From RGIG1959 sp964564305 (lineage in GTDB: Bacteria; Bacillota; Clostridia; Oscillospirales; Acutalibacteraceae): a stretch of DNA of 31,653 nucleotides. The stretch spans positions 1 through 31,653 of the forward strand of contig CAZMAM010000016.1 of assembly GCA_964564305.1 (NCBI GenBank), given 5' to 3'. Each line of letters starts with the position of its first letter. Positions within the stretch are counted from its first letter, which is position 1. A model generated the notes under the pieces. The model saw only the letters and a program-made list of their open reading frames with translations, made no database searches and was not told the DNA's origin. This document shows, piece by piece, positions 15,297 to 23,494 of this stretch. The translations under genes and the position numbers were made by a program.

Positions 15297-16300
15297 TGAG
15301 CTTTTTGCGCAACCGGGAAGTGCGGCAAACATTGCTGCTTTTGCTGGCGCTCACCGCCGCGGAATGCGGCGCCGCTTTTTTGTGGAATCGGAAGTTCGGC
15401 GTCTTTACGCTTTGTTTCGCCTTGCTGTTTTTGGCGGTATGGCTGATTTCCACTTTTCGCCGGTACCGGCGAATCGAAGAGCTGGCTATGGATATCGATC
15501 GCCTTTTGCACGGAGAAGAACCCGATATTCCTCCAGACCGGTACAACGAGGGCGAACTGGGCATATTGCAAAGCGAGATACACAAAATGACCGCGCGGCT
15601 GAAAAATCAGCGTTCGCTTTTGGAACAGGATAAAGTATATCTTTCGGATTTAATCGCGGATATTTCTCATCAGATACGCACGCCGCTGACTTCCATCAAT
15701 CTTCTGGTTTCGCTGCTTTCGGAGGAAAATCTGACAGACGGGCGGCGCACGGAACTTTTGCGGGAACTAACCGCGCTTTTGTCCCGAATCGACTGGCTGA
15801 TCACCGCTTTGCTGAAACTTTCCCGCTTGGACGCCGGATCCGTGACCCTGAAAAGACAGAGCGCCCCACTGAACGCACTGATTGAACGCGCATGCGCCCC
15901 ACTTGCCGTGAGCATGGAATTGCGCGGACAGCAACTGACCGTGAACGCCTCCGGTCGGTTTACCGGCGATTTGGACTGGACGGCAGAGGCGCTGGGAAAT
16001 ATCCTTAAAAACTGTATGGAACATACCCCGCAGGGCGGGACAATTGAAATCGCCGCAACGGAAACCGCGCTGTATGCCGAAATCGTTATTTCGGATACCG
16101 GCCCCGGGTTTGACCGGGAGGATCTTCCGCATATTTTTGAACGGTTTTACAAGGGCAAACAGGCCTCCGAAACCGGATTCGGCATCGGACTTGCGCTGAC
16201 CAAAGCGATTGTGACCGCCCAAAACGGAACCGTAAAAGCCGAAAACCGATTGCCGCACGGCGCCCGGTTCACCGTTCGGTTTTATAAAAGCACCGTGTAA
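15296..16300 (+). CDS. Sensor histidine kinase, short intramembrane-sensing type
   Basis: 334 residues; the ATG shares one base with the regulator's stop. Two hydrophobic helices (about 11-29 and 35-53) are separated by only about five residues, so there is no extracellular sensor domain. This is the layout of BceS-like intramembrane-sensing kinases, which read the state of a partner ABC transporter. The H-box is ISHQIRTPLTSINLL with His125, and a coiled linker lies before it. The ATPase domain has the N-box ILKNCMEHTPQGG, ISDTGPGF and GFGIGLAL. It phosphorylates the regulator encoded just upstream. The ABC transporter genes downstream (16630-20021), behind a separate promoter, are the probable partner. 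A strong terminator follows. Confidence 0.92.
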   Translation: MSFLRNREVRQTLLLLLALTAAECGAAFLWNRKFGVFTLCFALLFLAVWLISTFRRYRRIEELAMDIDRLLHGEEPDIPPDRYNEGELGILQSEIHKMTARLKNQRSLLEQDKVYLSDLIADISHQIRTPLTSINLLVSLLSEENLTDGRRTELLRELTALLSRIDWLITALLKLSRLDAGSVTLKRQSAPLNALIERACAPLAVSMELRGQQLTVNASGRFTGDLDWTAEALGNILKNCMEHTPQGGTIEIAATETALYAEIVISDTGPGFDREDLPHIFERFYKGKQASETGFGIGLALTKAIVTAQNGTVKAENRLPHGARFTVRFYKSTV

Positions 16301-16310
16301 AAGCACTTTC

Positions 16311-16337
16311 AGCCGCTCCGAAAAAGGGGCGGCTTTT
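16311..16337 (+). terminator. Terminator of the export/two-component operon
   Basis: AGCCGCTCC (16311-16319) pairs with GGGGCGGCT (16326-16334), with one G-T pair and a GAAAAA loop, followed by TTTT. It starts 11 bases after the kinase stop codon. Confidence 0.85.
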
Positions 16338-16367
16338 ATAACGGATTTTGGAAACTACGAGCTTTTT

Positions 16368-16421
16368 GTGACGATTTTGTTATCTTTCCGTCACGGCGGC
16401 GTCACCGAGACAGAGTAAAAT
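16368..16421 (+). promoter_or_regulatory. Regulated promoter with phased CGTCAC operator repeats
   Basis: CGTCAC occurs at 16389-16394 and 16400-16405, 11 bases apart (one helical turn), and its inverse GTGACG at 16368-16373, 21 bases (two turns) upstream of the first. A -10 TAAAAT lies at 16416-16421. At the -35 position stands ACGGCG, far from consensus and inside the repeats. This suits an activator of the OmpR family. The rest of the leader to 16629 (about 200 bases) shows no gene or clear riboswitch; GAAAGGAAG precedes the ATG. Confidence 0.55.
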
Positions 16422-16629
16422 ACAAACGCAATAAACGTTTAGGGTACACCGCCAAAGGGCAATCGCCTTTGCCGCCCGTCTCCCGGAAGCGTTTTCGCCC
16501 TATTTCCCGAAAATTCCCGCAGAAACACAAGGATTTCACCGCGGGATTCGGTTCATTTGGCGGAAAACCCGCGGCACTTTTCGGGGCGCAATCTTCACGC
16601 GGTGCGGCCTTAGAAAGGAAGTTTGTTCG

Positions 16630-17313
16630 ATGAATATTCTCAGAACAGAAAATCTGTGCAAAATTTACGGCTCCGGAGAAAACCGGGTGGTTGCGCTCGA
16701 TCATGTCTCATTTTCGGTAGACAAAGGAGAATTTGTCGCCATCATCGGGCCTTCCGGTTCCGGGAAATCCACCCTATTGCACATTTTGGGCGGGGTGGAC
16801 AAACCGACCGAAGGAAAGGTGTATCTGGACGGGTGCGATGTTTATGCGCAGAACGATGAAAATTTGGCGATTTTCCGGCGCCGTCAGGTGGGATTAATTT
16901 ACCAGTTTTACAATTTAATCCCGGTACTGACCGTCACCGAAAACATCACTCTGCCCGTGCTGATGGACGGCAGAAAAGTCAACCAACAGCGCCTGCAGGA
17001 GCTGCTTCGGGTTCTTGGACTGACCGGTCGGGAAAATCACCTGCCCAATCAGCTTTCCGGCGGACAGCAGCAGCGGGTTTCCATCGGGCGCGCCCTGATG
17101 AACGCGCCCGCCGTGGTTTTGGCGGATGAACCGACGGGAAATCTGGATTCCAAAAACAGCCAGGAAATTGTGGAACTGCTGAAATATTCCAACCGCCAGT
17201 ACGGACAGACCCTGATCGTCATCACCCACGACGAAGGCATCGCGTTACAGGCGGATCGCATCCTCTCCATTGAGGACGGACGCATCGTGCGGGACGAGGC
17301 GGTGAGGAGATGA
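16630..17313 (+). CDS. ABC transporter ATPase (MacB/LolD/BceA-like)
   Basis: 227 residues, the usual length. It has Walker A GPSGSGKST (40-48), Q-loop IYQFYNLIPVLTVTENI, signature LSGGQQQR, Walker B VVLADEPTGNLDS and switch histidine VITHD. LIPVLTVTENI and ADEPTGNLDS are diagnostic of the MacB/LolD/BceA group that works with FtsX-type permeases, using ATP for mechanical transmission to a periplasmic or extracellular domain rather than classical import. Its stop overlaps the permease start (ATGA). With the two-component system upstream it resembles bacitracin/antimicrobial-peptide detoxification modules, but the permease is not a standard BceB. Confidence 0.93.
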   Translation: MNILRTENLCKIYGSGENRVVALDHVSFSVDKGEFVAIIGPSGSGKSTLLHILGGVDKPTEGKVYLDGCDVYAQNDENLAIFRRRQVGLIYQFYNLIPVLTVTENITLPVLMDGRKVNQQRLQELLRVLGLTGRENHLPNQLSGGQQQRVSIGRALMNAPAVVLADEPTGNLDSKNSQEIVELLKYSNRQYGQTLIVITHDEGIALQADRILSIEDGRIVRDEAVRR

Positions 17314-20021
17314 ATATCTTTCACAAAGTCACGCTGCAAACCCTGAAGAAGAACCGAACCCGCACGGTGGTCACGATTATCGGCGTGATTCTCTCCGCCG
17401 CGATGATCACCGCGGTGACCACTTTTGCCAGCAGTTTTCGCAATTACGCCATTCGGTCGGAAGAATACAGCGAAGGCACTTGGCACGCCCGGGTTCAGAA
17501 CAGTTCCTACTCCGTTTACGAACAGGTGCGGAGCGATGAACGCGTTGACGAGGCTTATTTTCTGCAGCAGCTGGGGTACGCCAAGGTTCAAGAGTGCCAA
17601 AACGAGTTTAAGCCGTATCTTTACGTGCTGGGCGCGCAGGAATCCTCGTTTGATTTTCTGCCCGTTCACCTGACATCGGGCAGGCTGCCCGCCAATTCCG
17701 GAGAAATTCTGCTTCCGGAGCACTTATACACCAACGGCGGAGTCAAAATGCATCTCGGAGACCGGATGATTCTCGCTATGGGCAATCGCGTACTTCAGGA
17801 CGATGTGCTGACGCAGGAAAATCCGTGCTATGTGAACCGGGACGGTGAGGATGTCTTTAACGGGGAAACGCTGGAAATCCGGGAAGATCGCCAATACACG
17901 GTGGTCGGCTTTTATAAACGGTTCCCGATGATTCTTGAGGAATTTTCCGCGCCGGGATACACCGCGCTGACGGTGGCGGACGCAATACCCGACGAAACCC
18001 CGTGCGACGTGTACTTTTTGCTCGACCACCCGGAGGATATCACCACTTTTCAGGACGATACGGAACTGTACGCCCAAAAGCACAACGACTTGCTGATGTA
18101 CTACGGCGTATTCCGGTTTAATACGTTTCACACCACGCTGTACGGGCTTGCGGCGATTGTTATCGGACTGATCATATTCGGTTCCGTCGCGCTGATATAC
18201 AACGCGTTTTCCATTTCGGTTGCGCAGCGAACCCAGCAGTTCGGCCTGCTCTCTTCCATCGGCGCCACCAAAAAACAACTGCGCCGCATGGTTCGGTTTG
18301 AAGCGCTGACCATCAGCGCCATCGGGATTCCCGCAGGCATTGCCGCCGGCGTGGGCGGCATCGGAGTGACGCTGCTCTTTATCGGGGATAAATTTCAATC
18401 CTTCAATAATGCGGAAGGCGTGAAATTGACCCTGAGCGTCTCTTTGCCCTCGGTGATTATCGCCGCGGCCGTGGCGCTAATCACGGTGCTCATTTCCGCG
18501 TGGATTCCTTCCAAACGCGCCACCAAAATTTCCGCCGTGGAGGCCATCCGGCAAAACGCCGATGTCGCCCCCACCAAAAAGCCAATCAAAACATCCCGGC
18601 TGACCTACCTGCTGTTCGGTCTTCCGGGTATGCTCGCGGGAAAATATTACAAGCGCAGTAAGAAAAAATACCGGGCTACCGTATTGAGCCTCTTTATGAG
18701 CATTGTCCTGTTTGTTTCCGCTTCTGCCTTTACCGATTATCTGACGGGGGCGGCAGATACCGGTTTGGATACACAGGAATACGAGCTGGAATGGATTCCC
18801 GCCGATTACGATATGAAAACGCTTCAGCCCGATGCGCTGCTCAACCAATTCAACGCAACCGATCATGTCACCGGCGCCGCATACCTCCGGCAAACCAATA
18901 CCTTTATTCAGCTTTCCGCCGATGCGCTGAGCGATGAAGGCAAAGCTCACCCGGAAATCTATCGCACAAAAACGGAGGACGGCTCCATCGTATCCCTGAA
19001 CGTAGAACTTACCTTTGTGGACGACGGCAACTTCCGATCACTGCTGCGGCAAAATCACCTGAGCGAAGCGAGTTTCACAGATGCGCAGCACCCGCTGGGG
19101 CTTGCGACGAATACCGTTACCCGGATGAACCGGAATACCGAAAGATTGGAAACGGTTTCATTCTTCGGGCCATCCGCATTTTCCGCGACCATAACGGAAA
19201 ATATTCAGGAAATTGACGAATATGTTCTGTATGACGTGCATCAGACAGACAACGGGCTGGTATATATTTACAAGAAACGGGGAACCGAATTCGAGGACGG
19301 AGATTTTCTGGAATTGAGCGAAGCGGAAGCCGTGCAAAAAATTCCCATTCAAATCGGCTCCGTTATCCGTGAACGCCCCGCGTTTATCCCCAAAAGCGAA
19401 TATCCCGTACTCATTTTCCCAATCAGCGCCGCCAATACGATTTTCAACGGTTTTTCGGATATTCTCTCCGACGACCTGTACCGCTTTACCGTTCAGAGTG
19501 ACAATCACGAGGCATGTTATACCGCGCTGCGGCAAATCCTGACCGAAAACGACTTAACCCCCGGAAATCTCTACGACATCGCCGCACAGGAAGAAAGCGA
19601 CCGCAACCTGATTACGATTGTCCGCGTGTTTTCGTACGGATTCATTGTGCTGATTTCCCTGATTGCCGCCGCTAACGTGTTTAACACCATTTCTACCAAT
19701 ATCGCGCTGCGACGCAGAGAATTCGCCATGCTCCGATCTGTCGGTATGACCAGAAAGTGTTTGAACCGTATGATGGGGTATGAATGCCTGCTTTACGGTT
19801 TTAAATCGCTGCTGCTCGGCGTTCCGGTCGCCTGTATTATCACTCTGCTGATTTACTCTGCGATAGACGTTTCATTCGAAACCGCCTTCCGGCTGCCGTG
19901 GGGAGCCATCGGCATCGCCGCCGTCAGCGTCTTTGCCGTGGTTATCATCAGCATGCTGTACGGCATGCACAAAGTGAAAAAAGACAACCCGATCGACGCC
20001 CTGCGAAACGAGAATCTGTAA
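17310..20021 (+). CDS. FtsX/MacB-type ABC permease with two large extracellular domains
   Basis: 903 residues; the ATG overlaps the ATPase stop by 4 bases. The layout is a duplicated FtsX unit: one helix (about 18-40), an extracellular domain (about 45-268), three helices (272-297, 325-350, 375-398), then a second single helix (about 455-475), a second extracellular domain (about 480-765) and three final helices (770-885). That is eight segments. The FtsX signatures SISVAQRTQQFGLLSSIGATKKQLRRM and ALRRREFAMLRSVGMTRKCL are both intact. BceB permeases have ten segments and one large domain, so this belongs to the broader MacB-like clostridial group often found beside two-component systems. Probable roles are removal of a lantibiotic or peptide, lipoprotein release, or signalling to the kinase. 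Confidence 0.9.
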   Translation: MNIFHKVTLQTLKKNRTRTVVTIIGVILSAAMITAVTTFASSFRNYAIRSEEYSEGTWHARVQNSSYSVYEQVRSDERVDEAYFLQQLGYAKVQECQNEFKPYLYVLGAQESSFDFLPVHLTSGRLPANSGEILLPEHLYTNGGVKMHLGDRMILAMGNRVLQDDVLTQENPCYVNRDGEDVFNGETLEIREDRQYTVVGFYKRFPMILEEFSAPGYTALTVADAIPDETPCDVYFLLDHPEDITTFQDDTELYAQKHNDLLMYYGVFRFNTFHTTLYGLAAIVIGLIIFGSVALIYNAFSISVAQRTQQFGLLSSIGATKKQLRRMVRFEALTISAIGIPAGIAAGVGGIGVTLLFIGDKFQSFNNAEGVKLTLSVSLPSVIIAAAVALITVLISAWIPSKRATKISAVEAIRQNADVAPTKKPIKTSRLTYLLFGLPGMLAGKYYKRSKKKYRATVLSLFMSIVLFVSASAFTDYLTGAADTGLDTQEYELEWIPADYDMKTLQPDALLNQFNATDHVTGAAYLRQTNTFIQLSADALSDEGKAHPEIYRTKTEDGSIVSLNVELTFVDDGNFRSLLRQNHLSEASFTDAQHPLGLATNTVTRMNRNTERLETVSFFGPSAFSATITENIQEIDEYVLYDVHQTDNGLVYIYKKRGTEFEDGDFLELSEAEAVQKIPIQIGSVIRERPAFIPKSEYPVLIFPISAANTIFNGFSDILSDDLYRFTVQSDNHEACYTALRQILTENDLTPGNLYDIAAQEESDRNLITIVRVFSYGFIVLISLIAAANVFNTISTNIALRRREFAMLRSVGMTRKCLNRMMGYECLLYGFKSLLLGVPVACIITLLIYSAIDVSFETAFRLPWGAIGIAAVSVFAVVIISMLYGMHKVKKDNPIDALRNENL

Positions 20022-20026
20022 GAAAA

Positions 20027-20060
20027 TCCCCGGCAGCGCTTTCTGCCGGGGACATTTTTT
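20027..20060. terminator. Bidirectional terminator between convergent genes
   Basis: TCCCCGGCAG (20027-20036) and CTGCCGGGGA (20043-20052) form a perfect 10-bp stem with a 6-base loop. TTTTTT at 20055-20060 serves the plus strand; on the minus strand TTTTC follows, so it may also end the DUF2142 gene. Confidence 0.9.
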
Positions 20061-20090
20061 CCGGGAACCGTTTTTTTGTGCGAAAACCGT

Positions 20091-22250
20091 TCAGTTAGGT
20101 AAGTAAAAAACCATGCAGTCTATCAATACCGTGGCAAAACAGACTGCTCCTCCGGTTCCCAGCGCAATGCCGTTGTACCAAGCTCGGTTCATCTGATTTT
20201 GTATTTTCGAAGAGCCCAGCAACATCAGCGCAGGGAACAACAGGGGCAATAAATAACGCTGTTGACAACCGCCTATCGTCGCATTCCCTACCGGAGTAAA
20301 ACTAATATACATGGAAGTCTCAATCAGGAAAACCACAGCGAGCAACAGGATTGCCGTTGCGGCTCGCAACCCCCATTTGCGGTGTAAACTTTTATCGTAT
20401 TCGTTTTTATCGGTAAATGCAATCACAAATAATAAGATATAAAACACTTCGGAAAACGGACAGTCACCATGGAAATATATCAGGGACAAACTGTGCAAAC
20501 CGTTGGACGGTTTGAGGTAATTTAAGGTATTTAACAGCAATATTTTCATATACGCAAAAGGCTGCGTTAAGATAAACTTCAGCTGATCGGGCGCGCTGAC
20601 GCCTGAACCGCCTCGAAAATCGCTTTTACTGTCCATATCGTCAAAAAACGGCAGCATAAAGGAAGCAACCAGCACCGCTATTCCCAGCAAAATAAGCAAA
20701 GCGAAAATCCAACGATTTTTCCGGTTTGTCCATTTTTGCTTTGGCAAAAACAACAAAATCGCAAGCAACGGGAAATAGATGGCCTTAGGAGTACACGCCA
20801 GCGTTAAAGAACCCACCATAACGAGCATATTTTTCCATGTAAGCGGTTTATCCGGTTCCTGCCATTCGGCAAAGAAATAACTCAAACCCAAAGCGGAAAA
20901 TGCGGTTAAAAACGGATCATAGCTGTAAGACGAGGCCATCAATAAATTGGTGGGAGCCAGTAACAGTAAAGATAATAGAATTTTCCCGGATCGCAACCGG
21001 CGAACGGCAAAAAATCCGGCGACAGCATACATCAACAGATTTCCCAACCGGCCAAAAGCGATTATCCAATGATAAGGCAAACCGAGAGCCCGGGCGAGGA
21101 AAATAAAAGCCCCGCTCGGCACCGCCGAAAGTTTTTGTAGCGAGACGGGAGCGTGCGTAACGGACGCCACGCCCTCTTCATACTCCCCTTGCATATCCCG
21201 ATACCACGCTTCGGTATCCTGCCGATTCACCTGTGAATACTCCTGCATCTGCGCCTGTTTCGCATCAATTTGCGTATAACGTATTTCGTCCACATAGGAC
21301 ATATTTAAAGCGCTGCGAAAATGATACCCCTCATCCCAGCTGGTACCTATGGCGGCAGGAGTATACACAATCATAACGGATCCGGCGGTGAGCATGATGA
21401 GCAAAAACATCCACTGCGGTTTTTGGGAGAGAACCTGCCGGGAAAGCGCCAGTATGGCAAGGACCAACCCGAATATCACCGCAAATATCATAAACGGTTT
21501 GTTGTATTCCAGTTTTAAAACCGCAAACAGAAGCCCAAAAAGTATCCACATCACGAAGCCGCAAAGCAATAATATCCCGACGCGCAGCACGGTACGCTTC
21601 GGATTGGAAATACAATATCGGACACCATTTTTTATGCTCGAACAAACCCGAACAAAAACTCTTGTATAGAGCAAGAGAAAGAGCAAAGCCGATAAACAAA
21701 CGGCAACGATAATGATTCGCCACGGATGCATCGATTCGGCTACCGCCCAGACACGCAAAAACGGCTCGTCGCTGACCTGTATAGACTGCAGCAGAGATTC
21801 TATGTCGATATCTACCCGCAACTGCCGGTAACTATCCTCCTCGGGCAGTTGAAAATCGACCACAGACATCCCTTCGGAAGTGTTAAAAACGGCTGAATAG
21901 AATTCCGAAAAACCGTGTTCCTCCGACGAGTAAAAAATCTGAATCTTTGTTTTTTCCGGTAAACCCTCTGCGAACACCAAGCGAACGGCGGAAGCATTTT
22001 CTTCTATCGGCATTATCACCTTTGGGTCGCCTCCTGTCGGAATCAAGCGACCGTTTTGATACAGGCAATGATCGAAGAGCGCACTCTCGGAAGGAAAAAT
22101 AGCTTTCGGAGTATTTTGAAATTCACGAATATACTGGGGGGGCTGGGTCTTCAGCTGGACAAATTCCAAGAGAAAAGCGAGCAAAACGGATACCGCTATC
22201 GATATCAGCGCGTAAATCCATGTCCGCTTTTTTTGACCATTTTTTTGCAT
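20091..22250 (-). CDS. DUF2142 polytopic membrane protein, probable GT-C type glycosyltransferase
   Basis: 719 residues from the ATG at 22250. The in-frame GTG at 22256 is rejected because its G is the last base of the GGAGAGG ribosome site. A first helix (about 10-30) is followed by an extracellular domain (about 35-170), then about a dozen hydrophobic helices. GTSWDEGYHFRSALNMSYVD (near 308-327) is the DUF2142 hallmark: an acidic Asp-Glu with His in the loop after a helix, as in GT-C glycosyltransferases that use polyprenyl-phosphate sugars. CTPKAIYFPL and NATIGGCQQRYLLPLLFPAL are also typical of the family. Function is not established; addition of a sugar to a wall or surface polymer outside the membrane is inferred from fold and motif. 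It has a strong promoter of its own and no sugar genes next to it. Confidence 0.78.
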   Translation of the reverse strand: MQKNGQKKRTWIYALISIAVSVLLAFLLEFVQLKTQPPQYIREFQNTPKAIFPSESALFDHCLYQNGRLIPTGGDPKVIMPIEENASAVRLVFAEGLPEKTKIQIFYSSEEHGFSEFYSAVFNTSEGMSVVDFQLPEEDSYRQLRVDIDIESLLQSIQVSDEPFLRVWAVAESMHPWRIIIVAVCLSALLFLLLYTRVFVRVCSSIKNGVRYCISNPKRTVLRVGILLLCGFVMWILFGLLFAVLKLEYNKPFMIFAVIFGLVLAILALSRQVLSQKPQWMFLLIMLTAGSVMIVYTPAAIGTSWDEGYHFRSALNMSYVDEIRYTQIDAKQAQMQEYSQVNRQDTEAWYRDMQGEYEEGVASVTHAPVSLQKLSAVPSGAFIFLARALGLPYHWIIAFGRLGNLLMYAVAGFFAVRRLRSGKILLSLLLLAPTNLLMASSYSYDPFLTAFSALGLSYFFAEWQEPDKPLTWKNMLVMVGSLTLACTPKAIYFPLLAILLFLPKQKWTNRKNRWIFALLILLGIAVLVASFMLPFFDDMDSKSDFRGGSGVSAPDQLKFILTQPFAYMKILLLNTLNYLKPSNGLHSLSLIYFHGDCPFSEVFYILLFVIAFTDKNEYDKSLHRKWGLRAATAILLLAVVFLIETSMYISFTPVGNATIGGCQQRYLLPLLFPALMLLGSSKIQNQMNRAWYNGIALGTGGAVCFATVLIDCMVFYLPN

Positions 22251-22282
22251 AAACACCTCTCCGAAAACGAAAATTCGTCCTC

Positions 22283-22311
22283 AGTATACTATACTTAAAG
22301 CGTTATGTCAA
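22283..22311 (-). promoter_or_regulatory. Promoter of the DUF2142 gene
   Basis: Minus strand: TTGACA (22311-22306), 17-base spacer, TATACT (22288-22283). The -35 lies only 7 bases beyond the dut stop codon. The leader is about 25 bases. Confidence 0.85.
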
Positions 22312-22318
22312 ATGTTGT

Positions 22319-22759
22319 TCATACCCCCGTGGAGCCGAACCCACCGGTTCCGCGAAGCGTTTCGTCCAGTGTATCGCAATCGGTAAACCGCCCCGATACA
22401 TACGGGACAATCACCAACTGTGCAATGCGGTCGCCGTCCTCGATAATCTGGGCAATACTCCCGTGATTGTGCAGCGCGACCGTTAATTCACCACGGTAAT
22501 CGCTGTCGATCACGCCCACTTTATTGGCCGGCGCCAGCCCGCGCTTGGACGCTAACCCGCTTCGCGCAAACACCAAGCCCACCATCCCCTCGGGAATGGC
22601 CATGGCCAGACCGGTGGGCACCATCACCGTTTGATGCGGCGGGATTTTCGTCACCGACCCGGTGCAGGCGTATAAATCGGCGCCCGCCGCCTGCGCCGAG
22701 CCGTATGACGGCAATTTTGCCTGCTCCCGCAATTTCTTCACCCGGATGCATTGTGTCAT
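22319..22759 (-). CDS. dut: dUTP diphosphatase (dUTPase)
   Basis: 146 residues, the normal length of the trimeric dUTPase family. Hydrolyses dUTP to dUMP and pyrophosphate, keeping uracil out of DNA and feeding thymidylate synthesis. All five family motifs are visible in order: AGADLYA, ARSGLA, GVIDSDYRGE (with the catalytic Asp and the sugar-selecting Tyr), GDRIAQLVI, and the C-terminal RGTGGFGSTG lid. AAAGGAAA precedes the ATG. It lies 115 bases after nrdG in the same direction with no clear terminator or promoter between, so it is probably the third gene of an nrdD-nrdG-dut unit. Nothing is missing or unusual. Confidence 0.96.
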   Translation of the reverse strand: MTQCIRVKKLREQAKLPSYGSAQAAGADLYACTGSVTKIPPHQTVMVPTGLAMAIPEGMVGLVFARSGLASKRGLAPANKVGVIDSDYRGELTVALHNHGSIAQIIEDGDRIAQLVIVPYVSGRFTDCDTLDETLRGTGGFGSTGV

Positions 22760-22874
22760 CGCCCTGTTTCCTTTCTTCTGTTACTTTTCTCTTTCTACTT
22801 TTCTTTTCTCTCTGTTCTCCGCCCCGCTAAGCGGTTTTTGGTGCGGTTGCCCGCCGCCCGCCGCTTACCGTGCC

Positions 22875-23423
22875 CTATTCGTAAATATTTCCGCTGCCCA
22901 TCGCGCGCTCCCATTTTCCGGCCAGCCAAACCGGCTGCCCGCCTTGCACGGATTTCGGCACATCAAGTATGCGCTGATTGGACGAACCGCGAAACAGCAG
23001 CGCGGGGCTTTTGAGCGATTCCTCAAAACGCCCGTCCACCAATACATCCAAACGGGAAAGCAATGCCCGGGCCTGCCCCGTCGGTTCGCTCATCAGCTGC
23101 TCAAAGGTAAATCCGGAATAGCACCAGACCGTCTTTTGAGGGAACCGCCGCCGCACTTCATCAAGCAATTGTGCCAGCGCTACCCGATTTTCCGGCTCAA
23201 ACGGTTCGCCGCCCAGCAAAGAAAGACCTGCGATTTGCGAGCGCTCCAAAGAGCGCAGCAATTCCTCCTGTATTTCCGGCGTGTACGGCTCGCCGTAGGC
23301 AAAATCCCACGCCTCCCGGTTAAAACAGTTCGGGCAGTGAAAGCGGCAGCCGCTCACAAAAAGCGACACCCGAACCCCGGGGCCGTTGGCGATATCGTTA
23401 TATTTGACGGCGGCGACATTCAT
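22875..23423 (-). CDS. nrdG: Anaerobic ribonucleotide reductase activating protein
   Basis: 182 residues. This radical SAM enzyme uses S-adenosylmethionine and a [4Fe-4S] cluster to create the glycyl radical on NrdD. The cluster motif is CxxxCxxC at Cys26, Cys30 and Cys33 (SGCRFHCPNCFN). NDIANGPGVRVSLFVSGC before it and LSLLGGEPFEPEN after it (SAM-binding GGE) are standard for NrdG. GGGGAG precedes the ATG at 23423. It is 71 bases after nrdD, separated by a moderate hairpin that may lower its expression relative to nrdD. Extreme oxygen sensitivity of this pair implies an anaerobe. Confidence 0.95.
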   Translation of the reverse strand: MNVAAVKYNDIANGPGVRVSLFVSGCRFHCPNCFNREAWDFAYGEPYTPEIQEELLRSLERSQIAGLSLLGGEPFEPENRVALAQLLDEVRRRFPQKTVWCYSGFTFEQLMSEPTGQARALLSRLDVLVDGRFEESLKSPALLFRGSSNQRILDVPKSVQGGQPVWLAGKWERAMGSGNIYE

Positions 23424-23452
23424 GCTCCCCTACACTCCCAACCATACAACAA

Positions 23453-23478
23453 GGCGCAAGGCGAGAAAGCCCTGCGCC
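23453..23478 (-). other. Intercistronic hairpin between nrdD and nrdG
   Basis: GGCGCAAGG and CCCTGCGCC pair with one mismatch around an 8-base loop. On the minus strand only a mixed TTGTTG follows, so it is a weak terminator or an mRNA-processing or stability element that could set the nrdD:nrdG ratio. Confidence 0.45.
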
Positions 23479-23494
23479 TGTTAACAATATTGCC

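Noticed and set aside
22254..22256. GTG as the start of the DUF2142 protein
   Set aside because: Its first base is part of the GGAGAGG ribosome site; the ATG six bases later is correctly spaced.
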